Shown one piece after another: positions 1 through 6,474 of a stretch of 7,650 nt of DNA. This DNA is from an uncultured Gallionellaceae bacterium (GTDB lineage Bacteria > Pseudomonadota > Gammaproteobacteria > Burkholderiales > Sulfuricellaceae): assembly GCA_937873435.1 (NCBI GenBank), contig CALMWM010000241.1, positions 1 through 7,650 of the forward strand. Reading direction: 5' to 3'. The translations under genes were made by a program, and so were the position numbers. Each line of letters starts with the position of its first letter. Position 1 is the first letter of the stretch. The notes beneath the pieces were generated by a model. The model was not told the origin of the DNA, made no database searches, and saw nothing but the letters and a program-made list of their open reading frames with translations.

Positions 1-84
1 AACGCAGCTACCGGCAGCGGATTCGATCCGTTCCGGGTGGCGTGCGGTTAACCTCGGGGCAGTCCGGTTTCCGATGCGGCGATA

Positions 85-112
85 GTGTTTTAGTGAGAAG
101 CTGGGGTAGAAT
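85..112 (+). promoter_or_regulatory. possible nsrR promoter
   Basis: A TAGAAT hexamer at 107-112 resembles a sigma-70 -10 box. The best -35 partner, GTGTTT at 85-90 with 16-bp spacing, is weak. The ATG at 122 begins only 9 bases after the -10, so transcription would start at or within about 3 bases of the start codon. No Shine-Dalgarno sequence is visible there. If the box is real, the message would be leaderless or nearly so. Confidence 0.3.
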
Positions 113-121
113 ATTCGCACT

Positions 122-517
122 ATGAGACTAACCCGCTACACCGACTACGCCTTGCGCGTTTTGATTTATCTCGGCAGCCACCCGGATAAACTGTCCACCA
201 TCAGCGAAATCGCCGCCTATCACAACATTTCGCGTAACCACCTGATGAAAGTCGTGCATCAGCTAGGCAGCTGGGGCTATATCGACACCTTGCGCGGCAA
301 GGGCGGCGGCATTCGTCTCGCTCACCCGGCAAGCGAGATCATCATCGGCGACGTGGTGCGCCACACCGAAGAAAACCTCGAAATCGTCGAGTGTTTTACC
401 CCCGGCAACAGCGACTGCATGATCCTGCCAGGCTGCCGCTTGAAGGGCGTGCTCAACGAAGCGCTCGACAGCTTTCTCGCCACGCTGGATCTGTATACGC
501 TGGCGGATTTCCTCTAG
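122..517 (+). CDS. nsrR: Rrf2-family NO-sensing repressor, NsrR type
   Basis: This 131-residue protein is a cytoplasmic DNA-binding regulator of the Rrf2 family, closest in motifs to NsrR. NsrR represses NO-detoxification genes until NO damages its Fe-S cluster. The N-terminus MRLTRYTDYALR is typical of the family. A winged helix-turn-helix covers about residues 25-50 (ISEIAAYHNISRNHLMKVV), with a wing at about 58-69 (RGKGGGIRL). Three cysteines at 91, 99 and 105 match the NsrR cluster-ligand region, and Asp8, the fourth ligand known in Streptomyces NsrR, is present. It is slightly shorter than the usual 140-150 residues, with little sequence after the TLADFL motif. The ATG at 122 gives the canonical N-terminus, although no ribosome-binding site precedes it. 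The stop overlaps the nnrS stop on the other strand. IscR is less likely because of the NsrR-like SRNHLMK and GDVVR motifs and the nnrS neighbour. Confidence 0.9.
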   Translation: MRLTRYTDYALRVLIYLGSHPDKLSTISEIAAYHNISRNHLMKVVHQLGSWGYIDTLRGKGGGIRLAHPASEIIIGDVVRHTEENLEIVECFTPGNSDCMILPGCRLKGVLNEALDSFLATLDLYTLADFL

Positions 518-1737
518 CCCGCCACGCCGTCGCTACGCGGCCGCCAGTATTTCGGCGCGTACTTGATAAACCACGGCACGAAACACCCCAGCCAGATCAG
601 CGCGGCCAGCAGGTAAAGGTGGCCGTGCGGCATCGGCAGCGGCAGGTCGCCGGCGATGCGCGCCAGCGCGGCGCCCTGGAAGCCGAGAAACAATCCCCAG
701 GTCGTGCCGTCCGCCACCAGCTCCCCGCCGGAATGGCCGAGGGTAACGCGGGTGGCCATCGCCAGCACCATCGAAGCAAAAAATCCCACCGTCAACGCAT
801 GGAGCGGGGCGAAGCTCAGGATCGCCACGCCCGCCAGCGCCGCCATGCTCTGCCCGGCATACAGCAGCAGCGCGATGCCCAGCCAGGCGAAACCGAGATG
901 CAGCACCGCCAGGATGCGCGGTTTGAAGCAGCGGCGGATGCCCCAATGCCAGGTCAGATGCAGCGCGGTCAGGGCGAAGGGAATATCGGCCAGCCACAGC
1001 CAGCGTGCGGCGCCGGCGATTTCCAGCAGGCCGTGGGCGTAAGCGCAACCCAGCATCAGCCACAGCGCGATGCGCGGGCGCACGATCTGGTAATCGTGGA
1101 GCACCCGGCTGGTGAAAAATGGGATCATTCGGTGCGAAACGGTGAAAAAGACCGGCAGCAGGAAGAACCAGACCCCGGCTTTCAGCGCGATCACCGCGAA
1201 AATATCCCCCACCCCTGCCAGCCACAAAGCGTAGGCCAACAAACCCAGCCAGCCCATGCACAGCGCCACGCTGGTGACGGTGGGATGCAGCTTGTCGGGA
1301 TGCACTGCGGACAACAGCACGGACAGCAGCGCATACAGCGCCACCGTCCAGCCGGCGAGCATCGCCAAAGTGCCCAGCAACAGCACCGGCTGGCCCATCC
1401 ACAGGCCGAGATAAAACACCGCCAAACCGCCGACCAGCAAGGCGAAGGCCGCGATATAGCGGCGCGGCGGGATTTTCTCGCCGTTCATCCAGCTGGGATA
1501 GACGGTCATCAGGAAGCCGAAGATGAAAAACGGGAAAAAGCCGTAGATCATCAGGAACCCGTGCGCCCACGGCGGCGGTAACGGCCAGGCCAGCGGCGCA
1601 TACAGGCCGCCGTAGCGCCCGAGCAGATCGGCCAGCCACCACAGCACGGCCAGCACGCCCTGGGTAGCGCCCGCCAGGAACATCATGCGGTGCGGCGCGG
1701 CGGAAAAGGCGCGCCACCGGAAGGTCGGTTGAGTCAT
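514..1737 (-). CDS. nnrS: NnrS family membrane protein (nitric oxide response)
   Basis: This 407-residue polytopic inner-membrane protein belongs to the NnrS family. Members are haem- and copper-containing proteins linked to NO metabolism and relief of nitrosative stress; their exact reaction is unsettled. Hydrophobic segments run nearly end to end, consistent with about 12 helices. Family landmarks are PHRMMFLAG (15-23), HGFLMIYGFFPFFIFGF (59-75), the SHRMIPFFTSR block (201-211), LHALTVGFF (312-320) and TRVTLGHSGG (329-338). Several of these carry the conserved histidines thought to bind metal or haem. The length is normal for the family. The ATG at 1737 puts PHR at residue 15, as expected, but no good ribosome-binding site precedes it. 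The gene converges on nsrR with a 4-bp overlap and diverges from the kinase operon. Control by NsrR is likely from what is known of other proteobacteria, but I could not find a convincing NsrR operator. Confidence 0.93.
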   Translation of the reverse strand: MTQPTFRWRAFSAAPHRMMFLAGATQGVLAVLWWLADLLGRYGGLYAPLAWPLPPPWAHGFLMIYGFFPFFIFGFLMTVYPSWMNGEKIPPRRYIAAFALLVGGLAVFYLGLWMGQPVLLLGTLAMLAGWTVALYALLSVLLSAVHPDKLHPTVTSVALCMGWLGLLAYALWLAGVGDIFAVIALKAGVWFFLLPVFFTVSHRMIPFFTSRVLHDYQIVRPRIALWLMLGCAYAHGLLEIAGAARWLWLADIPFALTALHLTWHWGIRRCFKPRILAVLHLGFAWLGIALLLYAGQSMAALAGVAILSFAPLHALTVGFFASMVLAMATRVTLGHSGGELVADGTTWGLFLGFQGAALARIAGDLPLPMPHGHLYLLAALIWLGCFVPWFIKYAPKYWRPRSDGVAG

Positions 1738-1775
1738 GTCGATGAACAGGGGATAGTTGATGGAATTTGTTGGTT

Positions 1776-1803
1776 ATTGTAGCAAGGCGCAAGGCTTTCG
1801 CAA
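1776..1803 (-). promoter_or_regulatory. candidate nnrS promoter
   Basis: Reading the minus strand, TTGCGA (1803-1798) and TACAAT (1781-1776) are separated by 16 bp. They match the sigma-70 consensus at four and five of six positions. The start of transcription would fall near 1769, about 30 bases before the nnrS ATG. The box lies in the 133-bp gap shared with the divergent kinase operon. It would also lie inside the reading frame if the kinase gene started at the upstream ATG at 1757, which argues for the later start. Confidence 0.4.
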
Positions 1804-1852
1804 AATCGAGCAGTCGACGGCCTCGGAGCCATCCAATCCAGCGCGAAAATCT

Positions 1853-1860
1853 GGCACAAT
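1853..1860 (+). promoter_or_regulatory. possible -10 box for the kinase operon
   Basis: GGCACAAT at 1853-1860 contains CACAAT, a one-base variant of TACAAT. It sits 10 bases before the preferred ATG at 1871. No convincing -35 box is visible around 1830-1840, so an activator or a different sigma factor may be involved. No Shine-Dalgarno sequence lies between this box and the ATG, which again would fit a leaderless or very short-leader transcript, as proposed for nsrR. Confidence 0.25.
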
Positions 1861-1870
1861 CCGGGTCATC

Positions 1871-4279
1871 ATGACGTATTCCGCGATACCCCCCACCATC
1901 GGCCGTTTCGAAATCACCGCGACGCTGGGCAAGGGCGCGCAGAGCACCGTTTATCTTGGCTACGACCCGCACCTGGAACGCGAGGTGGCGATCAAGACCG
2001 TGCATTTCGAGGAGCGCGACGAGCTGCTGCGCAGCCTGCTGATCCAGGAGGCGCGCACCGTCAGCAATCTGCGCCACGCCAATATCATCCCGATTTTCGA
2101 GGCCGGCGAGCACAACGGCGACCCTTACCTGGTGTTCGAATACGTCGAGGGAAAAACGCTGGCGGAAACCCTGGCCAGCGAAGGAGCGCTGCCGCTCAAC
2201 CGGGCGCTGGAGATCGGCATCCAGGTGCTTGACGCGATCGACCACGCTCACCAGCACGGGATTATTCACCGTGACCTCAAACCGTCGAATATCCTGATCA
2301 ATGCGCAAGGCGTTCCGCGCGTGATGGATTTCGGTATCGCGATCCGGGTTTCCAGCACCCGCGAGGAAGACTCCGGGCTGGCCGGCACGCCGCCCTACAT
2401 GGCGCCGGAATATATCGCTGGCAAGGGCGTCTCGGCGCAATCGGACATATTCGCCGCCGGCCTGATCCTGATCGAAATGATCAGCGGGCGCCGCGCGGTG
2501 CAGGGTAGCGATACCGTCCAGATATTCGGCAAGATCACCTCCGGCACGCTATTCTCGGCTGCCGAACTGGGCGAATTCATCGACGAAAAACTCGGCAACA
2601 TCCTCCTCAAGGCCATCGCCCACAACCCGCTCGACCGTTACAGAGCGGCACTGGACATGAAGGAGGCGCTGGAGGGCTACCTGCATCCGGTTGAAGGCGC
2701 CCCGCTCAACCTTTCCGAGGAATCGAAAAAAAGCACGCTGGAATTCCTGTTGCGGCGCATACGCCACAAGAGCGATTTCCCCGCGCTGTCCGAATCGGTG
2801 AGCGCGATCAACAAGATCGTGGCGGCAGAAAACGAGAGCATCACCAAACTGTCGAATGTCGTGCTCAGGGATTTTGCGCTCGCCAACAAGGTGCTCAAAC
2901 TGGTCAATTCGGTATCCTTTTATCAGTACGGCGGCGGCACCATCAGCACCATTTCCCGCGCGGTGGTGATCCTCGGCTTCGACGCGGTGCGCAATCTCGC
3001 GGTTACGCTGCTGTTGTTCGAACACTTGCAGAACAAGCCCCAGGCGGCCCACCTGATGGACGATTTCATCCGCACCTTGTTCAGCGGCGTGCTGGCGCGG
3101 GTGATCGCCGCCCGCAACGGTTACAAGGAGCCCGAGGAGGCGTTCATTTGCGCGATGTTCCACAACCTCGGACGGCTGTTGGCGGTTTTCTATTTTCCCG
3201 AGGAAACCGAGGAAATCCACAAGCGCATACTGCACCAGAAATGCTCTCAGGAAGTCGCCTCCGCCCAGGTGCTGGGCATCTCGTTCCAGGACATGGGAAT
3301 CGGCATCGCCCGCACTTGGGGCTTTCCGGAGCAGATCGTGCACAGTATGCGCCACCTGCCCGAAGGGCCGGTGAAAAAACCCGAGAGCCACCAGGACCGG
3401 CTACGTACCCTTGCCGAATTCTGCTATAACCTGTGCGACCTGATTGCCGACCTGCCGCGCGATCAGAAGGCCGGTGGGCTGAAAAAAATCGAGGCGCGTT
3501 TCGGTAAAAATATGCCGCTGACGGAGAAAGACCTGATCCCCGCGCTCGACCGGGCGCTGGAAGAAATCATCCAGTACGCCAACATCATTCATATCAATCT
3601 GCGCCAGAGCAAATTCGGCAAGCAACTATTGGAATGGATGCTGCAGTCAGCCGTTCCGAAAGCAGACACTGGCGACGATGCCGAAACCATCGTCAATGAA
3701 ACGCGCATGGTGGCCGATACCGGCGAACTGAAATCCACCGCCGCCGCCGACCGGCTCGACGACCAGGATGCGCCGACCCTCCTCGCCGCCGGCATCCAGG
3801 ACATCAGCAACTCGCTGGTGGAAGGCTGCCCCCTCAACGACGTGTTGCGCATGATCCTGGAAACCATGTACCGCGCGATGGGTTTCAAACATGTGCTGCT
3901 GTGCATCAAGGATGGACGGCAAGGCACCATGAACGGACGCTTCGGTTTCGGCGCCGACATTGCTGCTATCGCCAGGGATTTCATATTCCCGTTGAGCTTC
4001 ACCGCCGACGTGTTCCACGCCGCCCTTTCCAAGGGCGCCGACATCCTGATTACCGACATCAACGATATGAAAATCCGCGAGCGGATTCCCGCCTGGTACC
4101 GCAATGCGGTCGTGGCGCAAACCTTCGTGCTGTTTCCGCTGAACATCAAGAACACCCCTGTCGCGATGATTTACGCCGACCGTGAGTTTCCCGGCGAAAT
4201 CAGCTTCAGCGAAAAGGAACTCAGCCTGCTGCGCACCCTGCGCAACCAGGCGCTATTGGCTATCAAGCAGTCGATGTAG
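1871..4279 (+). CDS. soluble Ser/Thr protein kinase - HDOD - GAF fusion
   Basis: This 802-residue multi-domain signalling protein has no transmembrane segment. The Hanks-type kinase covers about residues 10-270 and looks catalytically complete: glycine-rich loop LGKGAQSTV (19-27), Lys42 in VAIK, helix-C Glu60, HRDLKPSN (133-140) with Asp135, DFG (153-155), GTPPYMAPE (172-180) and SDIFAAG (191-197). The HRD arginine suggests control by activation-loop phosphorylation; S161, S162, T163 and T173 are available. An HDOD domain follows at about 288-500. Its HD-like site reads HNLG (431-434), so metal-dependent hydrolysis is unlikely, as is usual for HDOD. An acidic, Thr-bearing linker (about 591-635) leads to a GAF-like sensor domain (about 636-800). 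I chose ATG 1871 over ATG 1757 because the kinase fold begins at GRFEI, ten residues in, and the 38 extra residues are low in family character. The gene probably heads an operon with the next two genes. Substrates and ligand are unknown. Confidence 0.93.
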   Translation: MTYSAIPPTIGRFEITATLGKGAQSTVYLGYDPHLEREVAIKTVHFEERDELLRSLLIQEARTVSNLRHANIIPIFEAGEHNGDPYLVFEYVEGKTLAETLASEGALPLNRALEIGIQVLDAIDHAHQHGIIHRDLKPSNILINAQGVPRVMDFGIAIRVSSTREEDSGLAGTPPYMAPEYIAGKGVSAQSDIFAAGLILIEMISGRRAVQGSDTVQIFGKITSGTLFSAAELGEFIDEKLGNILLKAIAHNPLDRYRAALDMKEALEGYLHPVEGAPLNLSEESKKSTLEFLLRRIRHKSDFPALSESVSAINKIVAAENESITKLSNVVLRDFALANKVLKLVNSVSFYQYGGGTISTISRAVVILGFDAVRNLAVTLLLFEHLQNKPQAAHLMDDFIRTLFSGVLARVIAARNGYKEPEEAFICAMFHNLGRLLAVFYFPEETEEIHKRILHQKCSQEVASAQVLGISFQDMGIGIARTWGFPEQIVHSMRHLPEGPVKKPESHQDRLRTLAEFCYNLCDLIADLPRDQKAGGLKKIEARFGKNMPLTEKDLIPALDRALEEIIQYANIIHINLRQSKFGKQLLEWMLQSAVPKADTGDDAETIVNETRMVADTGELKSTAAADRLDDQDAPTLLAAGIQDISNSLVEGCPLNDVLRMILETMYRAMGFKHVLLCIKDGRQGTMNGRFGFGADIAAIARDFIFPLSFTADVFHAALSKGADILITDINDMKIRERIPAWYRNAVVAQTFVLFPLNIKNTPVAMIYADREFPGEISFSEKELSLLRTLRNQALLAIKQSM

Positions 4280-4282
4280 GAG
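4278..4282 (+). promoter_or_regulatory. ribosome-binding site overlapping the upstream stop
   Basis: AGGAG at 4278-4282 overlaps the TAG stop of the kinase gene (4277-4279) and lies 5 bases before the ATG at 4288. The arrangement fixes the start of the second gene and points to translational coupling, so the two paralogues are probably made together. Confidence 0.8.
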
Positions 4283-4287
4283 ACAAA

Positions 4288-5877
4288 ATGGCAACCATCA
4301 CGGAAAACCCACCACAAGCCTCCGGCGAAACAGCGCCAGCGGAAATCTCCGACGAATTCCGCAAGAGTATGCTCGCGTTCCTGCTGGATCGCATACGGAA
4401 TCAGGGCGATTTTCCCGCGCTGGCCGAATCCATCAGCGCCATCAACCGCATCGTCTCGTCCGACGAGGAAAGCATCGCTTCGCTGTCGAACCTGATCCTC
4501 AAGGATCTGCCGCTCACCACCAAGCTGCTCAGGCTGGTCAATTCCCCCTCCTTCATCCAGTACGGCGGCGGCAATATCAGCATGGTATCGCACGCGGTAG
4601 CCATCCTGGGGTTCGACGCAGTAAAGAACCTTGTCCTCACCCTGCGGCTGTTCGACAGCCTGAAAAGCCGCAAACACGCGTCGAACCTCAAGGACGAATT
4701 CCTGCGCGCCCTGTACTGCGGCGTGCTCGCCCGCGAGGTTTCGCACCAGGCGATGGCGCGCGGCATCGAAGAGGCATTCATCTGCGCGATGTTCCACAAC
4801 CTCGGACGGTTGCTGGCGATGCATTACTTCCCCGCCGAGGACAGAGAGACGCGCCGCCTCATGGTGCGCAACCATATCGACGAAGATACCGCCTCGTCCC
4901 AGGTGCTGGGGTTTTCCTTCCGCGAACTGGGGATGGCGGTCGCGCATGAATGGCATTTCCCGGAACAGATCATTTACAGCATGGGCACGCTGCCCGACGA
5001 GCCGGTGCAAAACCCCGAATCCAACCACGACAAACTGCGGATGCTGGCGGTATTTGCCGATGAGGCGTGCGAAACTATTGCGCACGCCTCATGCGATGAA
5101 GAGTCGGATGAAGTCCGCGCCATCATCACCCGTTTCGCCGACGGTTTGCCGCTCACCGAAAGGCAACTGCTCGACGCGGTCGACAAGTCCATGGAAGAGG
5201 TCATCCGTTACGCCAACGTCATCCAGGTCAATCTGCAAGAAACCCCGTTCGGCAGGCGCATCAGCCTGACCGAAGGAAGCGCCAACGCCCGCGGTTGTGC
5301 CGACGTGCCGGGCAACGAGGAAAACCATTCCCTCGAAGATGCCGGACCCGATGCGGAGGAAGAAGCCGCCCTGGACATCCTCACCGCCGGCATCATCGAT
5401 ATCAGCGACGAACTGGTCGCGGAAACGCCGTTGAACCACATCCTCCACGCCATCCTCGAAACCCTGTATCGCGGCATGGGCTTTCGGCATGTGCTGCTAT
5501 GCACCGTCGACCCCTATAGCAATACCATGGAAGCGCGCTTCGGCTTCGGCGCGGAAATCGAAAAACTGGTGGCGAATTTCAGGTTCACGTTCGCCACCTA
5601 TACCGACATATTCCAGTCCGCGGTCGCCCAGGCAGCGGATATCGTCGTTGCCGACATCGACGCCCCGGATGTGTGCCAACGCATCCCCGAGTGGTACCGC
5701 CGCGCCACCACCGCGCAAACCTTCGCACTCTTTCCGTTAAGCATCCGCGATGCGCCGGTGGGGCTGATCTATGTCGACAAGCAGAACGCCGGCAGCATCG
5801 GCTTCAGCGAAAGCGAACGCGGACTGCTCAGGACATTGCGCAACCAGGCGCTATTAGCCATTCGTCAATCACTGTGA
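4288..5877 (+). CDS. HDOD - GAF signalling protein, paralogue without kinase
   Basis: This 529-residue soluble protein has no kinase domain. It aligns from about residue 28 to the end with the HDOD-GAF part of the preceding protein, by eye at about half of positions. The HDOD domain spans about 28-240. Shared landmarks are DFPALAESISAINRIV (41-56), LRLVNSPSF (81-89), QYGGG (91-95), ILGFDAVKNL (106-115), AFICAMFHNLGRLLA (163-177) and FPEQII (224-229). The HD-like site is again HNLG, so hydrolase activity is unlikely. A linker at about 331-365, rich in Glu and Asp and free of Thr, leads to a GAF-like domain (about 366-527) containing MGFRHVLLC, RFGFG, ALFPL and the closing RNQALLAI. HDOD proteins are generally regulatory adaptors in bacterial signalling; the GAF ligand is not evident. 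It is a likely partner, substrate or competitor of the upstream kinase protein, inferred from duplication and coupling. Confidence 0.92.
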   Translation: MATITENPPQASGETAPAEISDEFRKSMLAFLLDRIRNQGDFPALAESISAINRIVSSDEESIASLSNLILKDLPLTTKLLRLVNSPSFIQYGGGNISMVSHAVAILGFDAVKNLVLTLRLFDSLKSRKHASNLKDEFLRALYCGVLAREVSHQAMARGIEEAFICAMFHNLGRLLAMHYFPAEDRETRRLMVRNHIDEDTASSQVLGFSFRELGMAVAHEWHFPEQIIYSMGTLPDEPVQNPESNHDKLRMLAVFADEACETIAHASCDEESDEVRAIITRFADGLPLTERQLLDAVDKSMEEVIRYANVIQVNLQETPFGRRISLTEGSANARGCADVPGNEENHSLEDAGPDAEEEAALDILTAGIIDISDELVAETPLNHILHAILETLYRGMGFRHVLLCTVDPYSNTMEARFGFGAEIEKLVANFRFTFATYTDIFQSAVAQAADIVVADIDAPDVCQRIPEWYRRATTAQTFALFPLSIRDAPVGLIYVDKQNAGSIGFSESERGLLRTLRNQALLAIRQSL

Positions 5878-5890
5878 AAGCCTTCCAATC

Positions 5891-6337
5891 ATGATGGAAT
5901 ACATTTTTTTCGACCGTAGCCTGAGCGACCTGTTCGTGGAATACGCCGGCCAACAAGGGGTCGAGTGCACCCAGACCCAAGACGACATGGGCATCACCGT
6001 GGCGCTCCCCGAAGACTTGCCGGAGGCCGTGGAAGAAGTGCTGGAAAACCGCTACGACGAATTGCTGGAACAGCAAGCCGCGCTGATCGAAGCCGAAGAA
6101 CCCGGCCTGATCCATGTCGCCGGCATCCGTGTCGAACTTGCCGATGGCCGCCCATGCATGGTGCGCATCGCCCCCGAGATGATGAACCGCCTGCTGGGGT
6201 GCATGAGCATCGAAGAATTGCACGGCCTGGTCACGGGCATCGCCCGCGACGTGGAGAATCCCGATGGCCGGGCGCTGTGCTGCTCCGCGAGTTCGGCAGC
6301 GACAGGCCATTCCGCTTCAGACTCGGTCGGGGAATAG
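5891..6337 (+). CDS. conserved-looking acidic protein of unknown function
   Basis: I do not recognise a named family for this 148-residue protein. It is strongly acidic: 29 Asp or Glu against 8 Arg and no lysine at all. A helical, glutamate-rich stretch at about 41-70 (EDLPEAVEEVLENRY and on) could be a short coiled coil. A second block at about 75-122 (IRVELADGRPCMV, then MMNRLLGCMS) looks like a compact folded unit. Cysteines are at 26, 89, 104, 130 and 131. The tail after about residue 128 is Ser/Ala rich and low in complexity. No signal peptide or membrane segment is present. It starts 13 bases after the HDOD-GAF stop with only a poor ribosome-binding site (GAAAG at 5876-5880); the next codon is also ATG, so the start could be 5894. 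Position suggests it is the third member of the kinase operon. Confidence 0.75.
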   Translation: MMEYIFFDRSLSDLFVEYAGQQGVECTQTQDDMGITVALPEDLPEAVEEVLENRYDELLEQQAALIEAEEPGLIHVAGIRVELADGRPCMVRIAPEMMNRLLGCMSIEELHGLVTGIARDVENPDGRALCCSASSAATGHSASDSVGE

Positions 6338-6361
6338 TCGCAACTCGGCAGGGATGGAATA

Positions 6362-6380
6362 CGGCGGGCGTTGTCCGCCG
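6362..6380 (+). other. GC-rich hairpin after the signalling operon
   Basis: CGGCGG at 6362-6367 pairs with CCGCCG at 6375-6380. The stem can be extended inward by a G-U and a C-G pair to 8 bp around a GTT loop. It lies 25 bases after the stop of the acidic-protein gene. No T-run follows, so it is not a textbook intrinsic terminator. It may mark or stabilise the 3' end of the operon message. Confidence 0.4.
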
Positions 6381-6438
6381 GAGACATCAAGGTGCCGCTC
6401 TGGATGTTGACGAGCACGCTGTTTCGGCTCAAGATGAT

Positions 6439-6458
6439 TGTTGAAAATTTACACAACA
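6439..6458. promoter_or_regulatory. inverted repeat upstream of the toxin-antitoxin pair
   Basis: TGTTG at 6439-6443 and CAACA at 6454-6458 form a perfect 5-bp inverted repeat with a 10-bp AT-rich centre. It ends 16 bases before the antitoxin ATG. Type II antitoxins with ribbon-helix-helix folds usually repress their own operon through such palindromes, so this is a candidate operator. A TTGACG hexamer at 6407-6412 could be a -35 box, but no good -10 follows at the right distance. Confidence 0.3.
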
Positions 6459-6474
6459 TTCTTGGAGAAGCAAC

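Noticed and set aside
1..51. C-terminal end of an upstream gene on the plus strand
   Set aside because: Frame 1 is open for 16 codons to a TAA at 49-51, but so short a stretch has no recognisable motif and other frames are open as well.
391..1581. Long plus-strand open frame across nnrS
   Set aside because: It is antisense to a well-supported NnrS gene. The product is rich in Arg, Gln and His with no domain pattern, typical of a shadow frame in GC-rich DNA.
1757..1770. FNR/NNR-type TTGAT-N4-ATCAA site before nnrS
   Set aside because: Only the half TTGAT at 1757-1761 is present; the other half does not match. It would also lie downstream of the likely transcription start.
1755..1785. NsrR operator upstream of nnrS
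   Set aside because: A loose half-site (AATTCCATC on the minus strand) resembles the known palindrome, but the other half does not. It was not strong enough to call.
1757..1870. Upstream ATG extending the kinase gene by 38 residues
   Set aside because: The extension has no kinase character, would cover the candidate nnrS promoter, and also lacks a ribosome-binding site. ATG 1871 starts just before the kinase fold.
533..2440. 635-codon minus-strand open frame
   Set aside because: It spans nnrS in another frame and then runs antisense into the kinase domain. Its composition is Arg/Ala/Gly rich with no motif, so it is a shadow.
3161..3172. HD-type phosphodiesterase activity in the HDOD proteins
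   Set aside because: The metal-binding HD pair is replaced by HNLG in both copies, so catalysis is not supported.
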